From positions 1,282,001 through 1,346,000 of the forward strand of contig NZ_CP034118.1 in NCBI RefSeq assembly GCF_003856495.1: a DNA stretch of 64,000 bases, written 5' to 3'. Position 1 is the first letter of the stretch. Every line of letters starts with the position of its first letter. The position numbers and the translations under genes were made by a program. Positions 25,680 through 33,899 of the stretch are shown piece after piece. The stretch is from Staphylospora marina. Lineage in GTDB: Bacteria > Bacillota > Bacilli > Thermoactinomycetales > Thermoactinomycetaceae. The notes beneath the pieces were generated by a model. It saw nothing but the letters and a program-made list of their open reading frames with translations. It made no database searches and was not told where the DNA came from.

Positions 25680-26417
25680 TCATCCGGAGGAGGCGTTTTT
25701 CAGTGCATTTACTTCTTCCTCGGACAACTCCCGGTATTCTCCCGGTTCGAGATCGGGATCCAGCACCAAGGGGCCCATCGCCACCCGTTTCAGAAAGGTG
25801 ACTTTTTTGCCGACCGCTTCAAACATCCGCTTCACTTGATGGAATTTGCCTTCGTAAACGGTCAGCCGGATGCGGGACACGGGGCCTGATTCGAGGATTT
25901 CCAGTTCGGCGGGCATGGTGACGTATCCGTCATCCAATTTGACCCCCTGCCGGAAATGCTCCGCATCCTCTTCGGTGACTCTTCCCGCGACGGTGGCTTC
26001 ATAGACTTTGGGAACATGCTTTTTCGGAGAGAGGAGCTGATGGGCCAGCTTCCCGTCGCTGGTCAGGATCAGGAGACCCTCGGTGTCCTTGTCCAGTCTT
26101 CCGACCGGGAAAGGATCAAACACGCGGTGTTCCGGTTCCAGCAAATCGATCACGGTCTCCTGGTAACGGTCCTCGGTCGCCGAGATGACACCTTCCGGCT
26201 TGTTCATCAACAGATAAATGTGTTCCCGATAGATGACAAGTTCTCCGTTCACTTCCACCCGGTCGGCTCCCGGGGTGACATGCATGCCCGGGTCTCCCGC
26301 CACCTCGTGATTGACGGTCACCCGGCCTTCCTTGATCAGCTTCTTGATCTCCTTGCGGGTGCCGAAGCCGATGTGTGCCAGCATTTTGTCCAAGCGTTGC
26401 CGTTTATGTACGGTCAT
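25680..26417 (-). CDS. RsuA/RluB-family pseudouridine synthase
   Basis: 245 residues: N-terminal S4 RNA-binding domain (about 5-60, QRLDKMLAHIGFGTRKEIKKL) and a pseudouridine synthase domain with the catalytic aspartate in PVGRLDKDTEGLLILT (about 104-119) and HQVKRMFEAVGK near 205. It isomerises a uridine of small- or large-subunit rRNA; length and the KPEGVISA motif favour the 16S-type RsuA group, but I cannot assign the target base. ATG behind CGGAGGAATACGG. Single-gene transcript. Confidence 0.9.
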   Translation of the reverse strand: MTVHKRQRLDKMLAHIGFGTRKEIKKLIKEGRVTVNHEVAGDPGMHVTPGADRVEVNGELVIYREHIYLLMNKPEGVISATEDRYQETVIDLLEPEHRVFDPFPVGRLDKDTEGLLILTSDGKLAHQLLSPKKHVPKVYEATVAGRVTEEDAEHFRQGVKLDDGYVTMPAELEILESGPVSRIRLTVYEGKFHQVKRMFEAVGKKVTFLKRVAMGPLVLDPDLEPGEYRELSEEEVNALKNASSG

Positions 26418-26716
26418 TCCGTATTCCTCCGTCGATGGATTTCAACTGACATCATACCATTGTACTCGGCATGCCGCAAAAAACGAGCCGGGTTGTCCGC
26501 AACGGCATCTTTCCCCTGATTCCGACGCGCCGGGGGATTCATTCGGGGATGCGACCTTTTTCGGGAACGAAATTCTTTTGTTTCATCCGGAGGAGGGGAG
26601 GGTATGATAAATTTCATGACCGGACGCTTGTGAAAAGGCGCCGGATTGATAAAATGAATATGGTAATTTGGACGGTTTCAATCCGTACATAAGTACAAAA
26701 CGTGGAGGAATGACAG

Positions 26717-27667
26717 ATGCACAGAGTGATTGTTCTCGGCTCGGGTCCGGCCGGATTGACGGCGGCCATTTATCTGGCTCGCGCCAACATGCAGCCGTTG
26801 GTGGTGGAAGGTCCGGAACCCGGCGGTCAGCTCACCACCACGACGGATGTGGAGAATTTCCCAGGTTTCCCGGAAGGAATCCTCGGTCCGGACCTGATGG
26901 AGAACATGAGAAAACAGGCCGAGCGGTTCGGGGCCCGCTTCCGGAGAGCATGGGTGCAGAAAGTTGATCTGTCGTCCCGTCCGTTCAAACTTTGGATCGG
27001 TGAGAAGGAGACGCTGGAAGCGGACGCACTGATCATTTCCACCGGAGCATCGGCGAAACTTCTCGGCATTCCCGGAGAGCGGGAGAGCATCGGGATGGGG
27101 GTCAGCACTTGCGCCACTTGTGACGGATTTTTCTTCCGCGGAAAGCGGATCATCGTCGTGGGCGGCGGGGACTCGGCCATGGAGGAAGCCACGTTCCTCA
27201 CCCGCTTCGCGTCGGAGGTCACCGTGGTGCATCGCCGAGACCAGCTTCGCGCGTCAAAGATCATGCAAGAACGGGCGCGGCAAAATGACAAGATCAAGTG
27301 GTGCATGAACCGTACGCCTCTTGAAGTGGTGCGGACGGAGCAGGGGACGGTGGCCGGACTGAAAGTCAGAAACAATGAAACGGGTCAGGAAGAATTGATG
27401 GAAACGGAAGGGATCTTCGTGGCCATCGGGCACAAACCGAACACGGATTTCCTCAAAGGGCAGCTGGAGATGGATGAATTGGGTTACATCCGGGTCAAAC
27501 CGGGTTCGACCCTCACCAGCGTTCCGGGAGTGTTTGCTTGCGGGGATGTCCAGGATCGCGTGTATCGCCAGGCGATCACCGCTGCGGGAAGCGGTTGCAT
27601 GGCCGCGCTGGATTGCGAACGCTGGCTCGAGGGAAGCATGACCCATGACTGGAGTCAAACGCTGTGA
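26717..27667 (+). CDS. trxB: thioredoxin-disulfide reductase
   Basis: 316 residues. FAD-binding GSGPAGL (8-14), the redox-active CATC (132-135), the NADPH-binding [10 protein letters not shown] (about 148-157), and the C-terminal FAD contact [20 protein letters not shown] (about 275-294) are all present, so it should be active in reducing thioredoxin with NADPH. ATG behind GTGGAGGA. Flanked by unrelated genes and closed by its own terminator; an odd short palindrome GTACATAAGTAC (26686-26697) lies 20 bases before the start. Confidence 0.95.
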   Translation: MHRVIVLGSGPAGLTAAIYLARANMQPLVVEGPEPGGQLTTTTDVENFPGFPEGILGPDLMENMRKQAERFGARFRRAWVQKVDLSSRPFKLWIGEKETLEADALIISTGASAKLLGIPGERESIGMGVSTCATCDGFFFRGKRIIVVGGGDSAMEEATFLTRFASEVTVVHRRDQLRASKIMQERARQNDKIKWCMNRTPLEVVRTEQGTVAGLKVRNNETGQEELMETEGIFVAIGHKPNTDFLKGQLEMDELGYIRVKPGSTLTSVPGVFACGDVQDRVYRQAITAAGSGCMAALDCERWLEGSMTHDWSQTL

Positions 27668-27701
27668 TGCCGTTTTTGCCGGAAGGATCTGAATACATGC
27701 G

Positions 27702-27730
27702 AAAAGGCCGCTTCAATAGCGGCCTTTCTT
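27702..27730 (+). terminator. terminator after trxB
   Basis: AAAGGCCGC / GCGGCCTTT stem with a 7-base loop, followed by CTT. Placed between convergent trxB and the SMR gene. Confidence 0.8.
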
Positions 27731-27736
27731 CATGGA

Positions 27737-28066
27737 TCAACCGGCCGATGCACCGGGCAGGTAGACGAGCAGACTGCCGGCGAGAATCATGAAGATGCCG
27801 GCAAATTGGGAAGCGTTGAGGGGTTCGTTCCAGAAAAAGTGAGCGACAATCGCCGTTCCGGCCGTCCCCAGACCGGACCAGACGGCATAAGCGATGCCCA
27901 CCGGGATCTCCCGCAAGGAGAGGGAGAACAAGACGAAAGCGGTCACCGTTCCTGCCACGACAATCAGACCGGGAATCGGTTTGGTGAATCCCTCGGACTC
28001 TTTCAACGCAAAAGTGGCAATCACTTCGGCCATGATCGCGAGCAGCAACCATAAATACGGTTTCAT
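27737..28066 (-). CDS. small multidrug resistance (SMR) family efflux protein
   Basis: 109 residues with four membrane helices, the normal SMR size. The essential glutamate lies in LAIMAEVIATFALK (Glu14 of this protein, as in EmrE), and PVGIAYAVWSGLGT (about 55-68) is the family signature. EmrE-like residues such as AEVIAT favour the multidrug (Qac) subgroup over guanidinium exporters. ATG 28066 has GGGGTGGG upstream; the frame opens 16 codons earlier in a charged, non-conserved stretch. Confidence 0.9.
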   Translation of the reverse strand: MKPYLWLLLAIMAEVIATFALKESEGFTKPIPGLIVVAGTVTAFVLFSLSLREIPVGIAYAVWSGLGTAGTAIVAHFFWNEPLNASQFAGIFMILAGSLLVYLPGASAG

Positions 28067-28204
28067 GATCCCACCCCGTCGGTTGATTTCACGGCGACGA
28101 TTCGGCGGCGGCAACAGGCCGGATCCGGGGCAGGAATTCTAATCCGGGGTTCGCATGGTGTCACCCGCTGTCAACGAATGGATTTTTATTTTATTATACA
28201 ATAA

Positions 28205-28310
28205 ATTCCAGTTGATTACCACATAGAATCCGTGGTTTCATCAATTGCGGATCTTCGCGTGCGCCGTCTCCGAAGGGAGCGGAGGTGAAGCGCGGATTTT
28301 TGTTTTTTTG
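28205..28310 (+). ncRNA. candidate small structured RNA
   Basis: Two nested stems (TTGAT/ATCAA around ACCAC/GTGGT, 28212-28244) are followed by a second structured segment with a CTCC-GAAG-GGAG hairpin (28268-28279) and CGCG pairing, then TTTTTGTTTTTTTG. An A+T-rich TTATTATACAAT lies just upstream. No open frame is present, and the nrd promoter starts 210 bases later, so it looks like an independent transcript. Not matched to any RNA class I know. Confidence 0.35.
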
Positions 28311-28519
28311 ACCCGATATTATGAATAAAACGTGTTTTCATACGGTTTATTCGTGTCAAATATGTTTTTGATTAATAGTTATTTTCGCTTTGAGTTTGTT
28401 AATCTGTCGGGCGTTTTCGTCAACCGTGAGAATGAAGAGATTGAACGCGAAAAAGCAACCAAGAGCGAGGGAGCTTCCCATTTGGGCGGAAAAACAACCG
28501 ATATCTGTTTTTTTGTCGT

Positions 28520-28548
28520 TTGGCACAATATCTAGTATTGGCTATACT
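28520..28548 (+). promoter_or_regulatory. nrdAB promoter
   Basis: TTGGCA and TATACT with a 17-bp spacer, expected start point near 28555. The two NrdR-box-like sites overlap its -35/spacer region and its start-site region. Confidence 0.75.
28523..28538 (+). promoter_or_regulatory. NrdR box 1
   Basis: Contains CAATATCTAG, one mismatch from the central CWATATATWG of the NrdR consensus. Start-to-start distance to box 2 is 33 bases, about three helical turns, as usual for paired NrdR sites. Confidence 0.7.
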
Positions 28549-28555
28549 ACAGAAG

Positions 28556-28571
28556 CAACTATATATAGTAG
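28556..28571 (+). promoter_or_regulatory. NrdR box 2
   Basis: Contains CTATATATAG, a perfect match to the central NrdR consensus. It covers the region between the predicted start point and the ribosome site of nrdA, so bound NrdR-dATP would block transcription. Confidence 0.75.
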
Positions 28572-28583
28572 GACGTGATCGGA

Positions 28584-30806
28584 ATGCTGAATCTCGCTGG
28601 CGAAAAGCTGGCGCCGTTTGAACCGCTTCTGGGTGAAGTGTTCGCCCGCTTTCCCCATCTGGACAAGAATTCGCTGATCGATGAAGCCTCCGTCCAAGTG
28701 ACCGGGGAGATGACGGAAGAAGACGTGCTGAAAACCGTCATTCAGGCAGCGGTGGAAAAAACGAGCGTCGAGGAGCCTGACTGGCAATTTGTTGCCTCCC
28801 ATCTGCTGGCACATGCCCTTTACGCGCAAGCAGCCCGAAATCGCGGATACGATCCTGCCGGGAAGTACGGTGACTTCCATTCGCTGTTACATACTCTGAC
28901 CGAAAAAGGGCTGTACGGAAAATATTTGCTCGACACTTACACTCCCGGGGAAATTCGCGAACTTCAGGAAACGATCGTTCCCGAACGGGATCTTCTCTTC
29001 AACTACATCGGTTTGAAGGTGCTGGCCGACCGGTACATCGTGCGGGACTATGACGGCAAAGTGATGGAGCTCCCGCAAGAGAGATTCATGGTGATCGCCA
29101 TGCACCTGGCACAAAAGGAAAAGGAACGGGTCAAATGGGCCAAGCAATTTTATGAAGTGCTCTCCAAACTGGAGATGACGGTGGCCACGCCGACCCTGAG
29201 CAACAGCGGAAAGCCGCTTCACCAATTGTCTTCGTGTTTCATCGACACCGTGGATGACTCCCTGTGGTCCATCTACAACACCAACTCGTCCACCGCCCAG
29301 GTTTCCAAACACGGTGGCGGAGTGGGGATTTACCTGGGCAAGGTTCGCTCCAAGGGGTCCAAAATTCGCGGTCACAAGGGTGCTTCCGGCGGCGTGATCC
29401 CGTGGATCCGCAACTACAACAACACGGCGGTCGCCGTCGACCAACTGGGGGTACGCCGCGGTGCCTTTGCCATCTATCTCGACGTGTGGCACGCCGACAT
29501 CTTGGACTTCCTCAACCTGAAAACCAACAACGGTGACGACCGGTTGAAGGCTCATGACATCTTCCCGGGTGTCTGCATCCCCGACCTGTTCATGAAAACG
29601 GTGGAGGAGCGCGGAACCTGGTACCTGTTCGATCCGCATGAAGTGCGCTTGCAAATGGGCTGGTCTCTCGAAGATGCCTGGGGTGAGGAGTTTGAACGCC
29701 GGTATGAGGCGTGCGTGAACACCCCCGGGTTGGCCAAAGCCGAGATCCCGGCCATCGAGATCATGAAACGCATCATGGTCAGCGCTTTTGAAACGGGCAC
29801 TCCGTTCCTGTTCTTCCGGGATACCGTCAACCGGGCCAATCCCAACAAACACACGGGCATGATCTATTCCTCCAACCTTTGCACGGAGATCTGCCAGAAC
29901 ATGACCCCGACCGAGTTGATCAGCGAAGAGCTCATCGACGAAAACGGGGAACCGGTGATCGTCACCAAACAGAAGCCGGGAGATTTCGTGGTGTGCAACC
30001 TTTCTTCCATCAATCTCGGACGGGTCCGGTCCATGGAGGATATCGCCCGGATCATTCCCATCCAGATGCGGATGCTGGACAACGTGATCGATCTCAACCT
30101 GTATCCGGTCAAACAGGCGGAAGTGACCAACCGCAAGTACCGGGCCGTTGGACTCGGAACCAGCGGTTATCACCAGTACCTGGCCCAGCGGAAAATCGCC
30201 TGGGAGTCGGAGGAACATCTGGAAGAGGCGGACAAGCTCTTCGAAGAACTGGCTTATCACGCGATCAAGGCCTCGATGGAGATCGCCAGGGAGAAGGGAA
30301 GATACCCGCTGTTTGAGGGAAGCGAGTGGCACACCGGGGAATATTTCGAACGCCGCGGATACGTTTCGGAGCGTTGGCAAGAGTTGAAACGGCTCGTGGC
30401 CGAACACGGCATGCGGAACGCTTGGGTGTTCGCCGTGGCCCCGACCGGATCCACTTCCCTCATTGCGGGTTCCACCGCCGGCATCGATCCGGTCTTCGCG
30501 AAATTCTTCGTCGAAGAAAAGCGCGGGGCGGTCATTCCGCAAACGGCGCCCAACCTGTCTCCCGAGACGTTCTGGTACTACAAGGAAGCCCATCATATCG
30601 ACCAGCACTGGTCCATCCGTGCGGCAGGCGTTCGTCAGCGACACATCGACCAGTCTCAGTCGATCAACCTGTACATCACGCCGAACACCAGCGCCCGGGA
30701 ATTCCTGGAGCTGTACATGGCGGCATGGCGGGAAGGGCTCAAAACGATTTACTATGTCCGCAATCAATCCATCGAAGTGGAAGAATGCGTCAGCTGCTCG
30801 TCCTGA
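28584..30806 (+). CDS. nrdA: class I ribonucleotide reductase, alpha subunit
   Basis: About 740 residues. It reduces ribonucleoside diphosphates to deoxy forms together with NrdB. Catalytic features: the substrate-site cysteine in LSSCFID, its partner in VVCNLSSINLG, the thiyl-radical cysteine in SSNLCTEI, and the C-terminal redox pair CVSC at the very end. The N-terminus lacks an ATP-cone, so classical dATP inhibition through a cone is not expected. ATG 28584 (AGGA 10 bases before) is preferred to GTG 28575, which almost touches that site. Operon with nrdB, under an NrdR-type promoter. Confidence 0.93.
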   Translation: MLNLAGEKLAPFEPLLGEVFARFPHLDKNSLIDEASVQVTGEMTEEDVLKTVIQAAVEKTSVEEPDWQFVASHLLAHALYAQAARNRGYDPAGKYGDFHSLLHTLTEKGLYGKYLLDTYTPGEIRELQETIVPERDLLFNYIGLKVLADRYIVRDYDGKVMELPQERFMVIAMHLAQKEKERVKWAKQFYEVLSKLEMTVATPTLSNSGKPLHQLSSCFIDTVDDSLWSIYNTNSSTAQVSKHGGGVGIYLGKVRSKGSKIRGHKGASGGVIPWIRNYNNTAVAVDQLGVRRGAFAIYLDVWHADILDFLNLKTNNGDDRLKAHDIFPGVCIPDLFMKTVEERGTWYLFDPHEVRLQMGWSLEDAWGEEFERRYEACVNTPGLAKAEIPAIEIMKRIMVSAFETGTPFLFFRDTVNRANPNKHTGMIYSSNLCTEICQNMTPTELISEELIDENGEPVIVTKQKPGDFVVCNLSSINLGRVRSMEDIARIIPIQMRMLDNVIDLNLYPVKQAEVTNRKYRAVGLGTSGYHQYLAQRKIAWESEEHLEEADKLFEELAYHAIKASMEIAREKGRYPLFEGSEWHTGEYFERRGYVSERWQELKRLVAEHGMRNAWVFAVAPTGSTSLIAGSTAGIDPVFAKFFVEEKRGAVIPQTAPNLSPETFWYYKEAHHIDQHWSIRAAGVRQRHIDQSQSINLYITPNTSAREFLELYMAAWREGLKTIYYVRNQSIEVEECVSCSS

Positions 30807-30822
30807 GCGGGCTGCTGACGCT
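30788..30822 (+). promoter_or_regulatory. hairpin at the nrdA-nrdB junction
   Basis: A perfect 8-bp stem GCGTCAGC / GCTGACGC encloses inner GCTC/GAGC pairs and includes the last codons and stop of nrdA. It lacks a T-tract. It could lower nrdB translation or protect an mRNA end, giving different subunit levels. Confidence 0.45.
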
Positions 30823-30842
30823 TCTCACGGGAGGGTTTGATC

Positions 30843-31877
30843 TTGGAGAAACTGTCACGGAAGAAAATCTTCAATGAAAACGGTCAACGCGGCACCCAGC
30901 GCATGATCAACGGAAACACCACCAACCTGCGTGAATGGAACCGCATCAAGTATGACTGGGCGCACAAGCTTTACCGCACCATGTTGAACAACTTCTGGAT
31001 TCCGGAAGAAATTCCGCTGGCCGGCGACGCCAAACAGTTCATGGAACTCACGCCCGCAGAGCGTCGTGCCTTTGACAAAACCATCTCTTTCCTCAACTTT
31101 CTGGACTCGATCCAGGGGGAAAACCTGCCGCACATCAACGAGTATGTGACGGCTCCGGAAGTATGCTCGCTGCTCAATATCCACGCGTTCCAAGAAGAAA
31201 TCCATGCCCAGTCTTACAGCTATATCCTGGACAGTGTCTGCTCTCCGGAAACGCGTGAAAACATCTATGACGAATGGCGCAACGACGAACATCTGCTGGC
31301 CCGCAACAAGTTCATCGCCGACCAGTACCAGCGTTTCGTCGATGACAAGAACGACCTGAACTTCGTCCGTACCTGCATGGCCAACTTCCTGCTGGAATCG
31401 ATCTACTTCTACAGCGGCTTTTCGTTCTTCTATTCGCTGGCCAGAAACGGAAAGATGACCGCCACGGCGACGATCATCAAATACATCCAGCGGGACGAGC
31501 TGACCCACGTGGTGCTGTTCCAAAATATCTTCAAGGAATTGCGCAAAGAAAATCCGGAAATCTTCACCCCGGAATTCATCGAAGAACTGCGTGACATGGC
31601 CCGCACCGCCGTGGAGCACGAGATCCGTTGGGGTCAGTACATCACGGACAACAAGATTCATGGACTCACCAATGAACTGATCGACCGGTACATCAAATAT
31701 CTGGCCAACGAACGTCTCACCCGCCTGGGGTTGGACGTGCTGTATCCCGAAGTGACCACCCATCCGATGAAATGGGTGGAGAGCTTCTCCAACCTCAATG
31801 CAACCAAGACGGACTTCTTCGAACAAAAGGTGACCAACTACACCAAAGCGGGCACACTCGATTTCGGTGATCTTTGA
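30843..31877 (+). CDS. nrdB: class I ribonucleotide reductase, beta subunit
   Basis: 344 residues. It houses the di-metal centre and radical for the alpha subunit. Metal-ligand regions are visible: FLDSIQGENLPH (about 80), EEIHAQSYSYIL with E-x2-H (about 117-128), FLLESIYFYSGF (about 181) and QRDELTHVVLF (about 215-225). TTG 30843 lies 7 bases after GGGAGGG; TTG 30837 almost overlaps that site. No nrdI is near, so I do not decide between class Ia and Ib. Ends at a strong terminator. Confidence 0.94.
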   Translation: MEKLSRKKIFNENGQRGTQRMINGNTTNLREWNRIKYDWAHKLYRTMLNNFWIPEEIPLAGDAKQFMELTPAERRAFDKTISFLNFLDSIQGENLPHINEYVTAPEVCSLLNIHAFQEEIHAQSYSYILDSVCSPETRENIYDEWRNDEHLLARNKFIADQYQRFVDDKNDLNFVRTCMANFLLESIYFYSGFSFFYSLARNGKMTATATIIKYIQRDELTHVVLFQNIFKELRKENPEIFTPEFIEELRDMARTAVEHEIRWGQYITDNKIHGLTNELIDRYIKYLANERLTRLGLDVLYPEVTTHPMKWVESFSNLNATKTDFFEQKVTNYTKAGTLDFGDL

Positions 31878-31889
31878 GTGGTCTTGCGC

Positions 31890-31923
31890 GCCTCCCCGAA
31901 GAGTGGCAGGGGAGGCATTTTTT
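31890..31923 (+). terminator. terminator after nrdAB
   Basis: GCCTCCCC / GGGGAGGC stem, 11-base loop, followed by ATTTTTTC. Confidence 0.9.
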
Positions 31924-31942
31924 CATGAAGGGATCGGGTGTG

Positions 31943-32098
31943 TTACAAATGTTGCAGGAGGAACCACAGAGCGGCGACACCCACGGCCAGACGGTAGGCG
32001 AATTCAAACCAGTTCTGACCTTGGGCGGACTGGATGGCGGAGTAGACGGCATGAATGAGGATGACGACCAGGGCGATTTGGAACAGAAGGACCGGCAT
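31943..32098 (-). CDS. small membrane protein, 51 residues
   Basis: Two hydrophobic segments (about 2-18, PVLLFQIALVVILIHAV, and 34-50, AYRLAVGVAALWFLLQHL) joined by SAIQSAQGQNWFEF. The ATG is preceded by GGAAGGAGGTG at ideal spacing, which is strong evidence for translation of so short a frame. It is convergent with nrdB and divergent from the MazG-like gene, with motif copy B between the two starts. Function unknown. Confidence 0.65.
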   Translation of the reverse strand: MPVLLFQIALVVILIHAVYSAIQSAQGQNWFEFAYRLAVGVAALWFLLQHL

Positions 32099-32196
32099 GG
32101 TTTTCACCTCCTTCCCAAAAAGAAATTATTCAGCATCAATAATGGATATGAAGCGCTGATCCCCGTCCCGTGTCAAAAAACGAATGATGCATAATC

Positions 32197-32218
32197 CAAA
32201 CAAGTTTGCATCGCAAAC
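32197..32218 (+). repeat. 22-bp operator-like motif, copy B
   Basis: Starts CAAACAAGTTTG, continues CATC, ends GCAAAC. It contains three half-sites (CAAAC, GTTTGC, GCAAAC) and lies 42 bases before the MazG-like gene start and 99 bases before the small membrane gene on the other strand, the position expected for an operator serving one or both. Confidence 0.7.
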
Positions 32219-32259
32219 CGAAAAGTTCGTGACCGACAATCTCCAGGGAGGAATGCCGA

Positions 32260-32658
32260 ATGGACAGCTCGTGGGACAAAGTCAGGGAGTTTCACCAACG
32301 ATTTGATGTTCCGGATCGGGACACTCCGTCCTTGTTGGGGCGGGGCAGGGTGGAGAAGAGGGCGGCCTGGATGAAGGAGGAACTGGAGGAGTTTCGACGC
32401 GCCCGCAGTGTGGAGGAACAGGCGGACGCGATGATCGATTTGATGTACCTGGCGCTCGGAACGTTGGTGGAGATGGGAGTGCGGCCGAAAGCCCTGTTTG
32501 ACATCGTGCATGAAGCCAACATGGGGAAATTGTGGCCGGACGGAAAGCCCCGCCGGAGGGAATCGGACGGCAAAGTGATCAAACCGCCGGATTGGAAGGA
32601 CCCGATGCCGAAGATCCGGAATGAGATTCTCCGGCAAAACGGCGACAGAAGGGAATGA
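32260..32658 (+). CDS. MazG/PRA-PH-like nucleotide pyrophosphohydrolase
   Basis: 132 residues of the all-alpha NTP pyrophosphohydrolase group. EELEEFRRA (about 40-48) and EQADAMIDLMYLALG (about 53-67) give the four metal-binding acids; the C-terminal GKVIKPPDWKDP is typical of phosphoribosyl-ATP-pyrophosphatase-like stand-alone proteins often seen in phages and accessory regions. Substrate unknown. ATG behind CCAGGGAGG. Controlled, by position, by motif copy B, and followed 100 bases later by a terminator. Confidence 0.82.
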   Translation: MDSSWDKVREFHQRFDVPDRDTPSLLGRGRVEKRAAWMKEELEEFRRARSVEEQADAMIDLMYLALGTLVEMGVRPKALFDIVHEANMGKLWPDGKPRRRESDGKVIKPPDWKDPMPKIRNEILRQNGDRRE

Positions 32659-32756
32659 CGGAGAACATACGGAGCCTTGAAGCGGGGAGAAGTTCCCGAA
32701 CGGAACGTCAGAGCGGGCGACGAAGGGTAGCGGCAATCCGCCCATGAAGGCATGCG

Positions 32757-32786
32757 GCCGTGTCGGGGTTTCCGGCACGGCTTTTT
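32757..32786 (+). terminator. terminator after the MazG-like gene
   Basis: GCCGTG / CACGGC stem with inner CGG/CCG pairs and TTTTT tail. Confidence 0.82.
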
Positions 32787-32806
32787 GAATACGGCCCCGG
32801 ATGAGA

Positions 32807-32846
32807 AAAAAAGCGATGGGCAAGGATAAATTCCGACATCGCTTTC
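32807..32846 (-). terminator. minus-strand terminator upstream of the ligase gene
   Basis: AAAGCGATG / CATCGCTTT, 9-bp stem; on the minus strand it is followed by TTTTC. There is no gene on that strand between it and the ligase start, so it may end a short RNA that begins near motif copy C. Confidence 0.6.
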
Positions 32847-32914
32847 CGGGAAATCTCCGCCGGCGCGGGTAATGAAAAGGACCCTGTGCCCGGGGATCTC
32901 GTTCGATATCATCG

Positions 32915-32936
32915 TAAACAAGTTTGTGATGCAAAC
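32915..32936 (+). repeat. 22-bp operator-like motif, copy C
   Basis: Starts TAAACAAGTTTG, continues TGAT, ends GCAAAC. It lies 58 bases before the LigD-type ligase start, again in promoter position. Confidence 0.7.
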
Positions 32937-32993
32937 AAAACAACTTGATGAATAACACGAGTACCAGGGTACCCACGAAAGGAACCTGCGGAT

Positions 32994-33899
32994 ATGAAAT
33001 GGATTCATCCGATGGAACCGGTAATGATTGACCAACTGAAGCCGTCCGCAAACGATCTCTACCAGATCAAATGGGACGGAGTGCGCATTCTGGCCAACAT
33101 CGGGGAAGGAAACGTGCAACTGTACACGCGCAAGCACCGGGAAAGAACCCGAACGTATCCGGAGGTCCGCGCGGAATTGGAGAAGCAATTTGCCGGAACA
33201 ACGGCCGTTTTGGACGGGGAGATGGTGGCCGTCAAAAACGGGAAGCCGGATTTTTTTGAGGTGATGAAACGGGATCGGTTGAAATCGGAGAGTCGCATTC
33301 TCCGGGCCGTGGACTCGATTCCGGTCTGCTACATGGTGTTTGACCTGCTCTATCTGGACGGGACATGGCTGACCGACTTGCCGCTTGCGGAGAGATTGAA
33401 GTTATTGGAAAACCGTTTGGAGAACAAGTCGGTGGTACGGTGTTGTCCCACCTCCGATGATGGGGAATCGCTGTGGCGTTTTACGGAAGAACGGGGGTGG
33501 GAAGGGATCGTGATCAAAGAGCGAAGCGGCGTTTACCACTTCGGACGGAAACATCCCACCTGGAGAAAACTGAAGCATTTTCGCAGGTTGGAAGCCTTGG
33601 TGGCCGGATGTTTGCTGAAGGGCGGCGTGGTGCATTCGCTGTTGTTGGCCGTGGAGGAGGACGGGAAGCTGCGTTGGATCGGACGGGCCGCTTCCGGATT
33701 GACATCCCGGGATCTTTCCCTGCTCACCGAGTGGTGTCGTTCGCAAGAGGCGCGGACATCTCCGGCGGTGCATGCTTCTCTGCTTCCGGGTGAGGAGGTC
33801 GTTTGGCTTCCCCCGGTTCTGAAAGTCAAAGTGAAATTCATGGAGTGGAGTCCGGACGGAACCCTTCGCTCCCCGGTGATCCTGGGATTCGTCAAATGA
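32994..33899 (+). CDS. ATP-dependent DNA ligase (LigD ligase domain, stand-alone)
   Basis: 301 residues: adenylation domain with the nucleotide-accepting lysine in QIKWDGVR (about 23-30), motif III VCYMVFDLLYLDG (about 110-122), motif IV WEGIVIKE (about 167-174), motif V TWRKLKHF (about 186-193), then an OB-fold domain ending SPVILGFVK. It seals nicks in NHEJ. In B. subtilis LigD is a single 611-residue chain of ligase plus polymerase; here the polymerase is a separate gene at 34524. ATG with AAAGGAA upstream. Preceded by operator-like motif copy C. Confidence 0.92.
   Translation: MKWIHPMEPVMIDQLKPSANDLYQIKWDGVRILANIGEGNVQLYTRKHRERTRTYPEVRAELEKQFAGTTAVLDGEMVAVKNGKPDFFEVMKRDRLKSESRILRAVDSIPVCYMVFDLLYLDGTWLTDLPLAERLKLLENRLENKSVVRCCPTSDDGESLWRFTEERGWEGIVIKERSGVYHFGRKHPTWRKLKHFRRLEALVAGCLLKGGVVHSLLLAVEEDGKLRWIGRAASGLTSRDLSLLTEWCRSQEARTSPAVHASLLPGEEVVWLPPVLKVKVKFMEWSPDGTLRSPVILGFVK

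Larger units (their letters stand above)
32659..32914. other. structured intergenic stretch between MazG-like gene and ligase
   Basis: No gene. It contains small stable hairpins (CGGGGA/TTCCCG near 32688, GCGG/CCGC near 32731), then two terminators facing opposite ways (32757-32786 on plus, 32807-32846 on minus). I compared it with riboswitch classes I know and found no match. Confidence 0.45.

Noticed and set aside
28067..28330. A guanidine-I (ykkC) riboswitch upstream of the SMR gene
   Set aside because: The region is structured, but I could not find the conserved ykkC core, and the SMR sequence is of the EmrE (multidrug) rather than guanidinium-exporter type.
28887..30767. A 626-codon open frame on the minus strand across nrdA
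   Set aside because: It mirrors the nrdA reading frame, has no ribosome site, and its translation has no recognisable domain; the plus frame carries all catalytic motifs.
32659..32790. A riboswitch downstream of the MazG-like gene
   Set aside because: Several hairpins precede a terminator, but no gene follows directly and no known aptamer core is visible; a structured 3' end is simpler.
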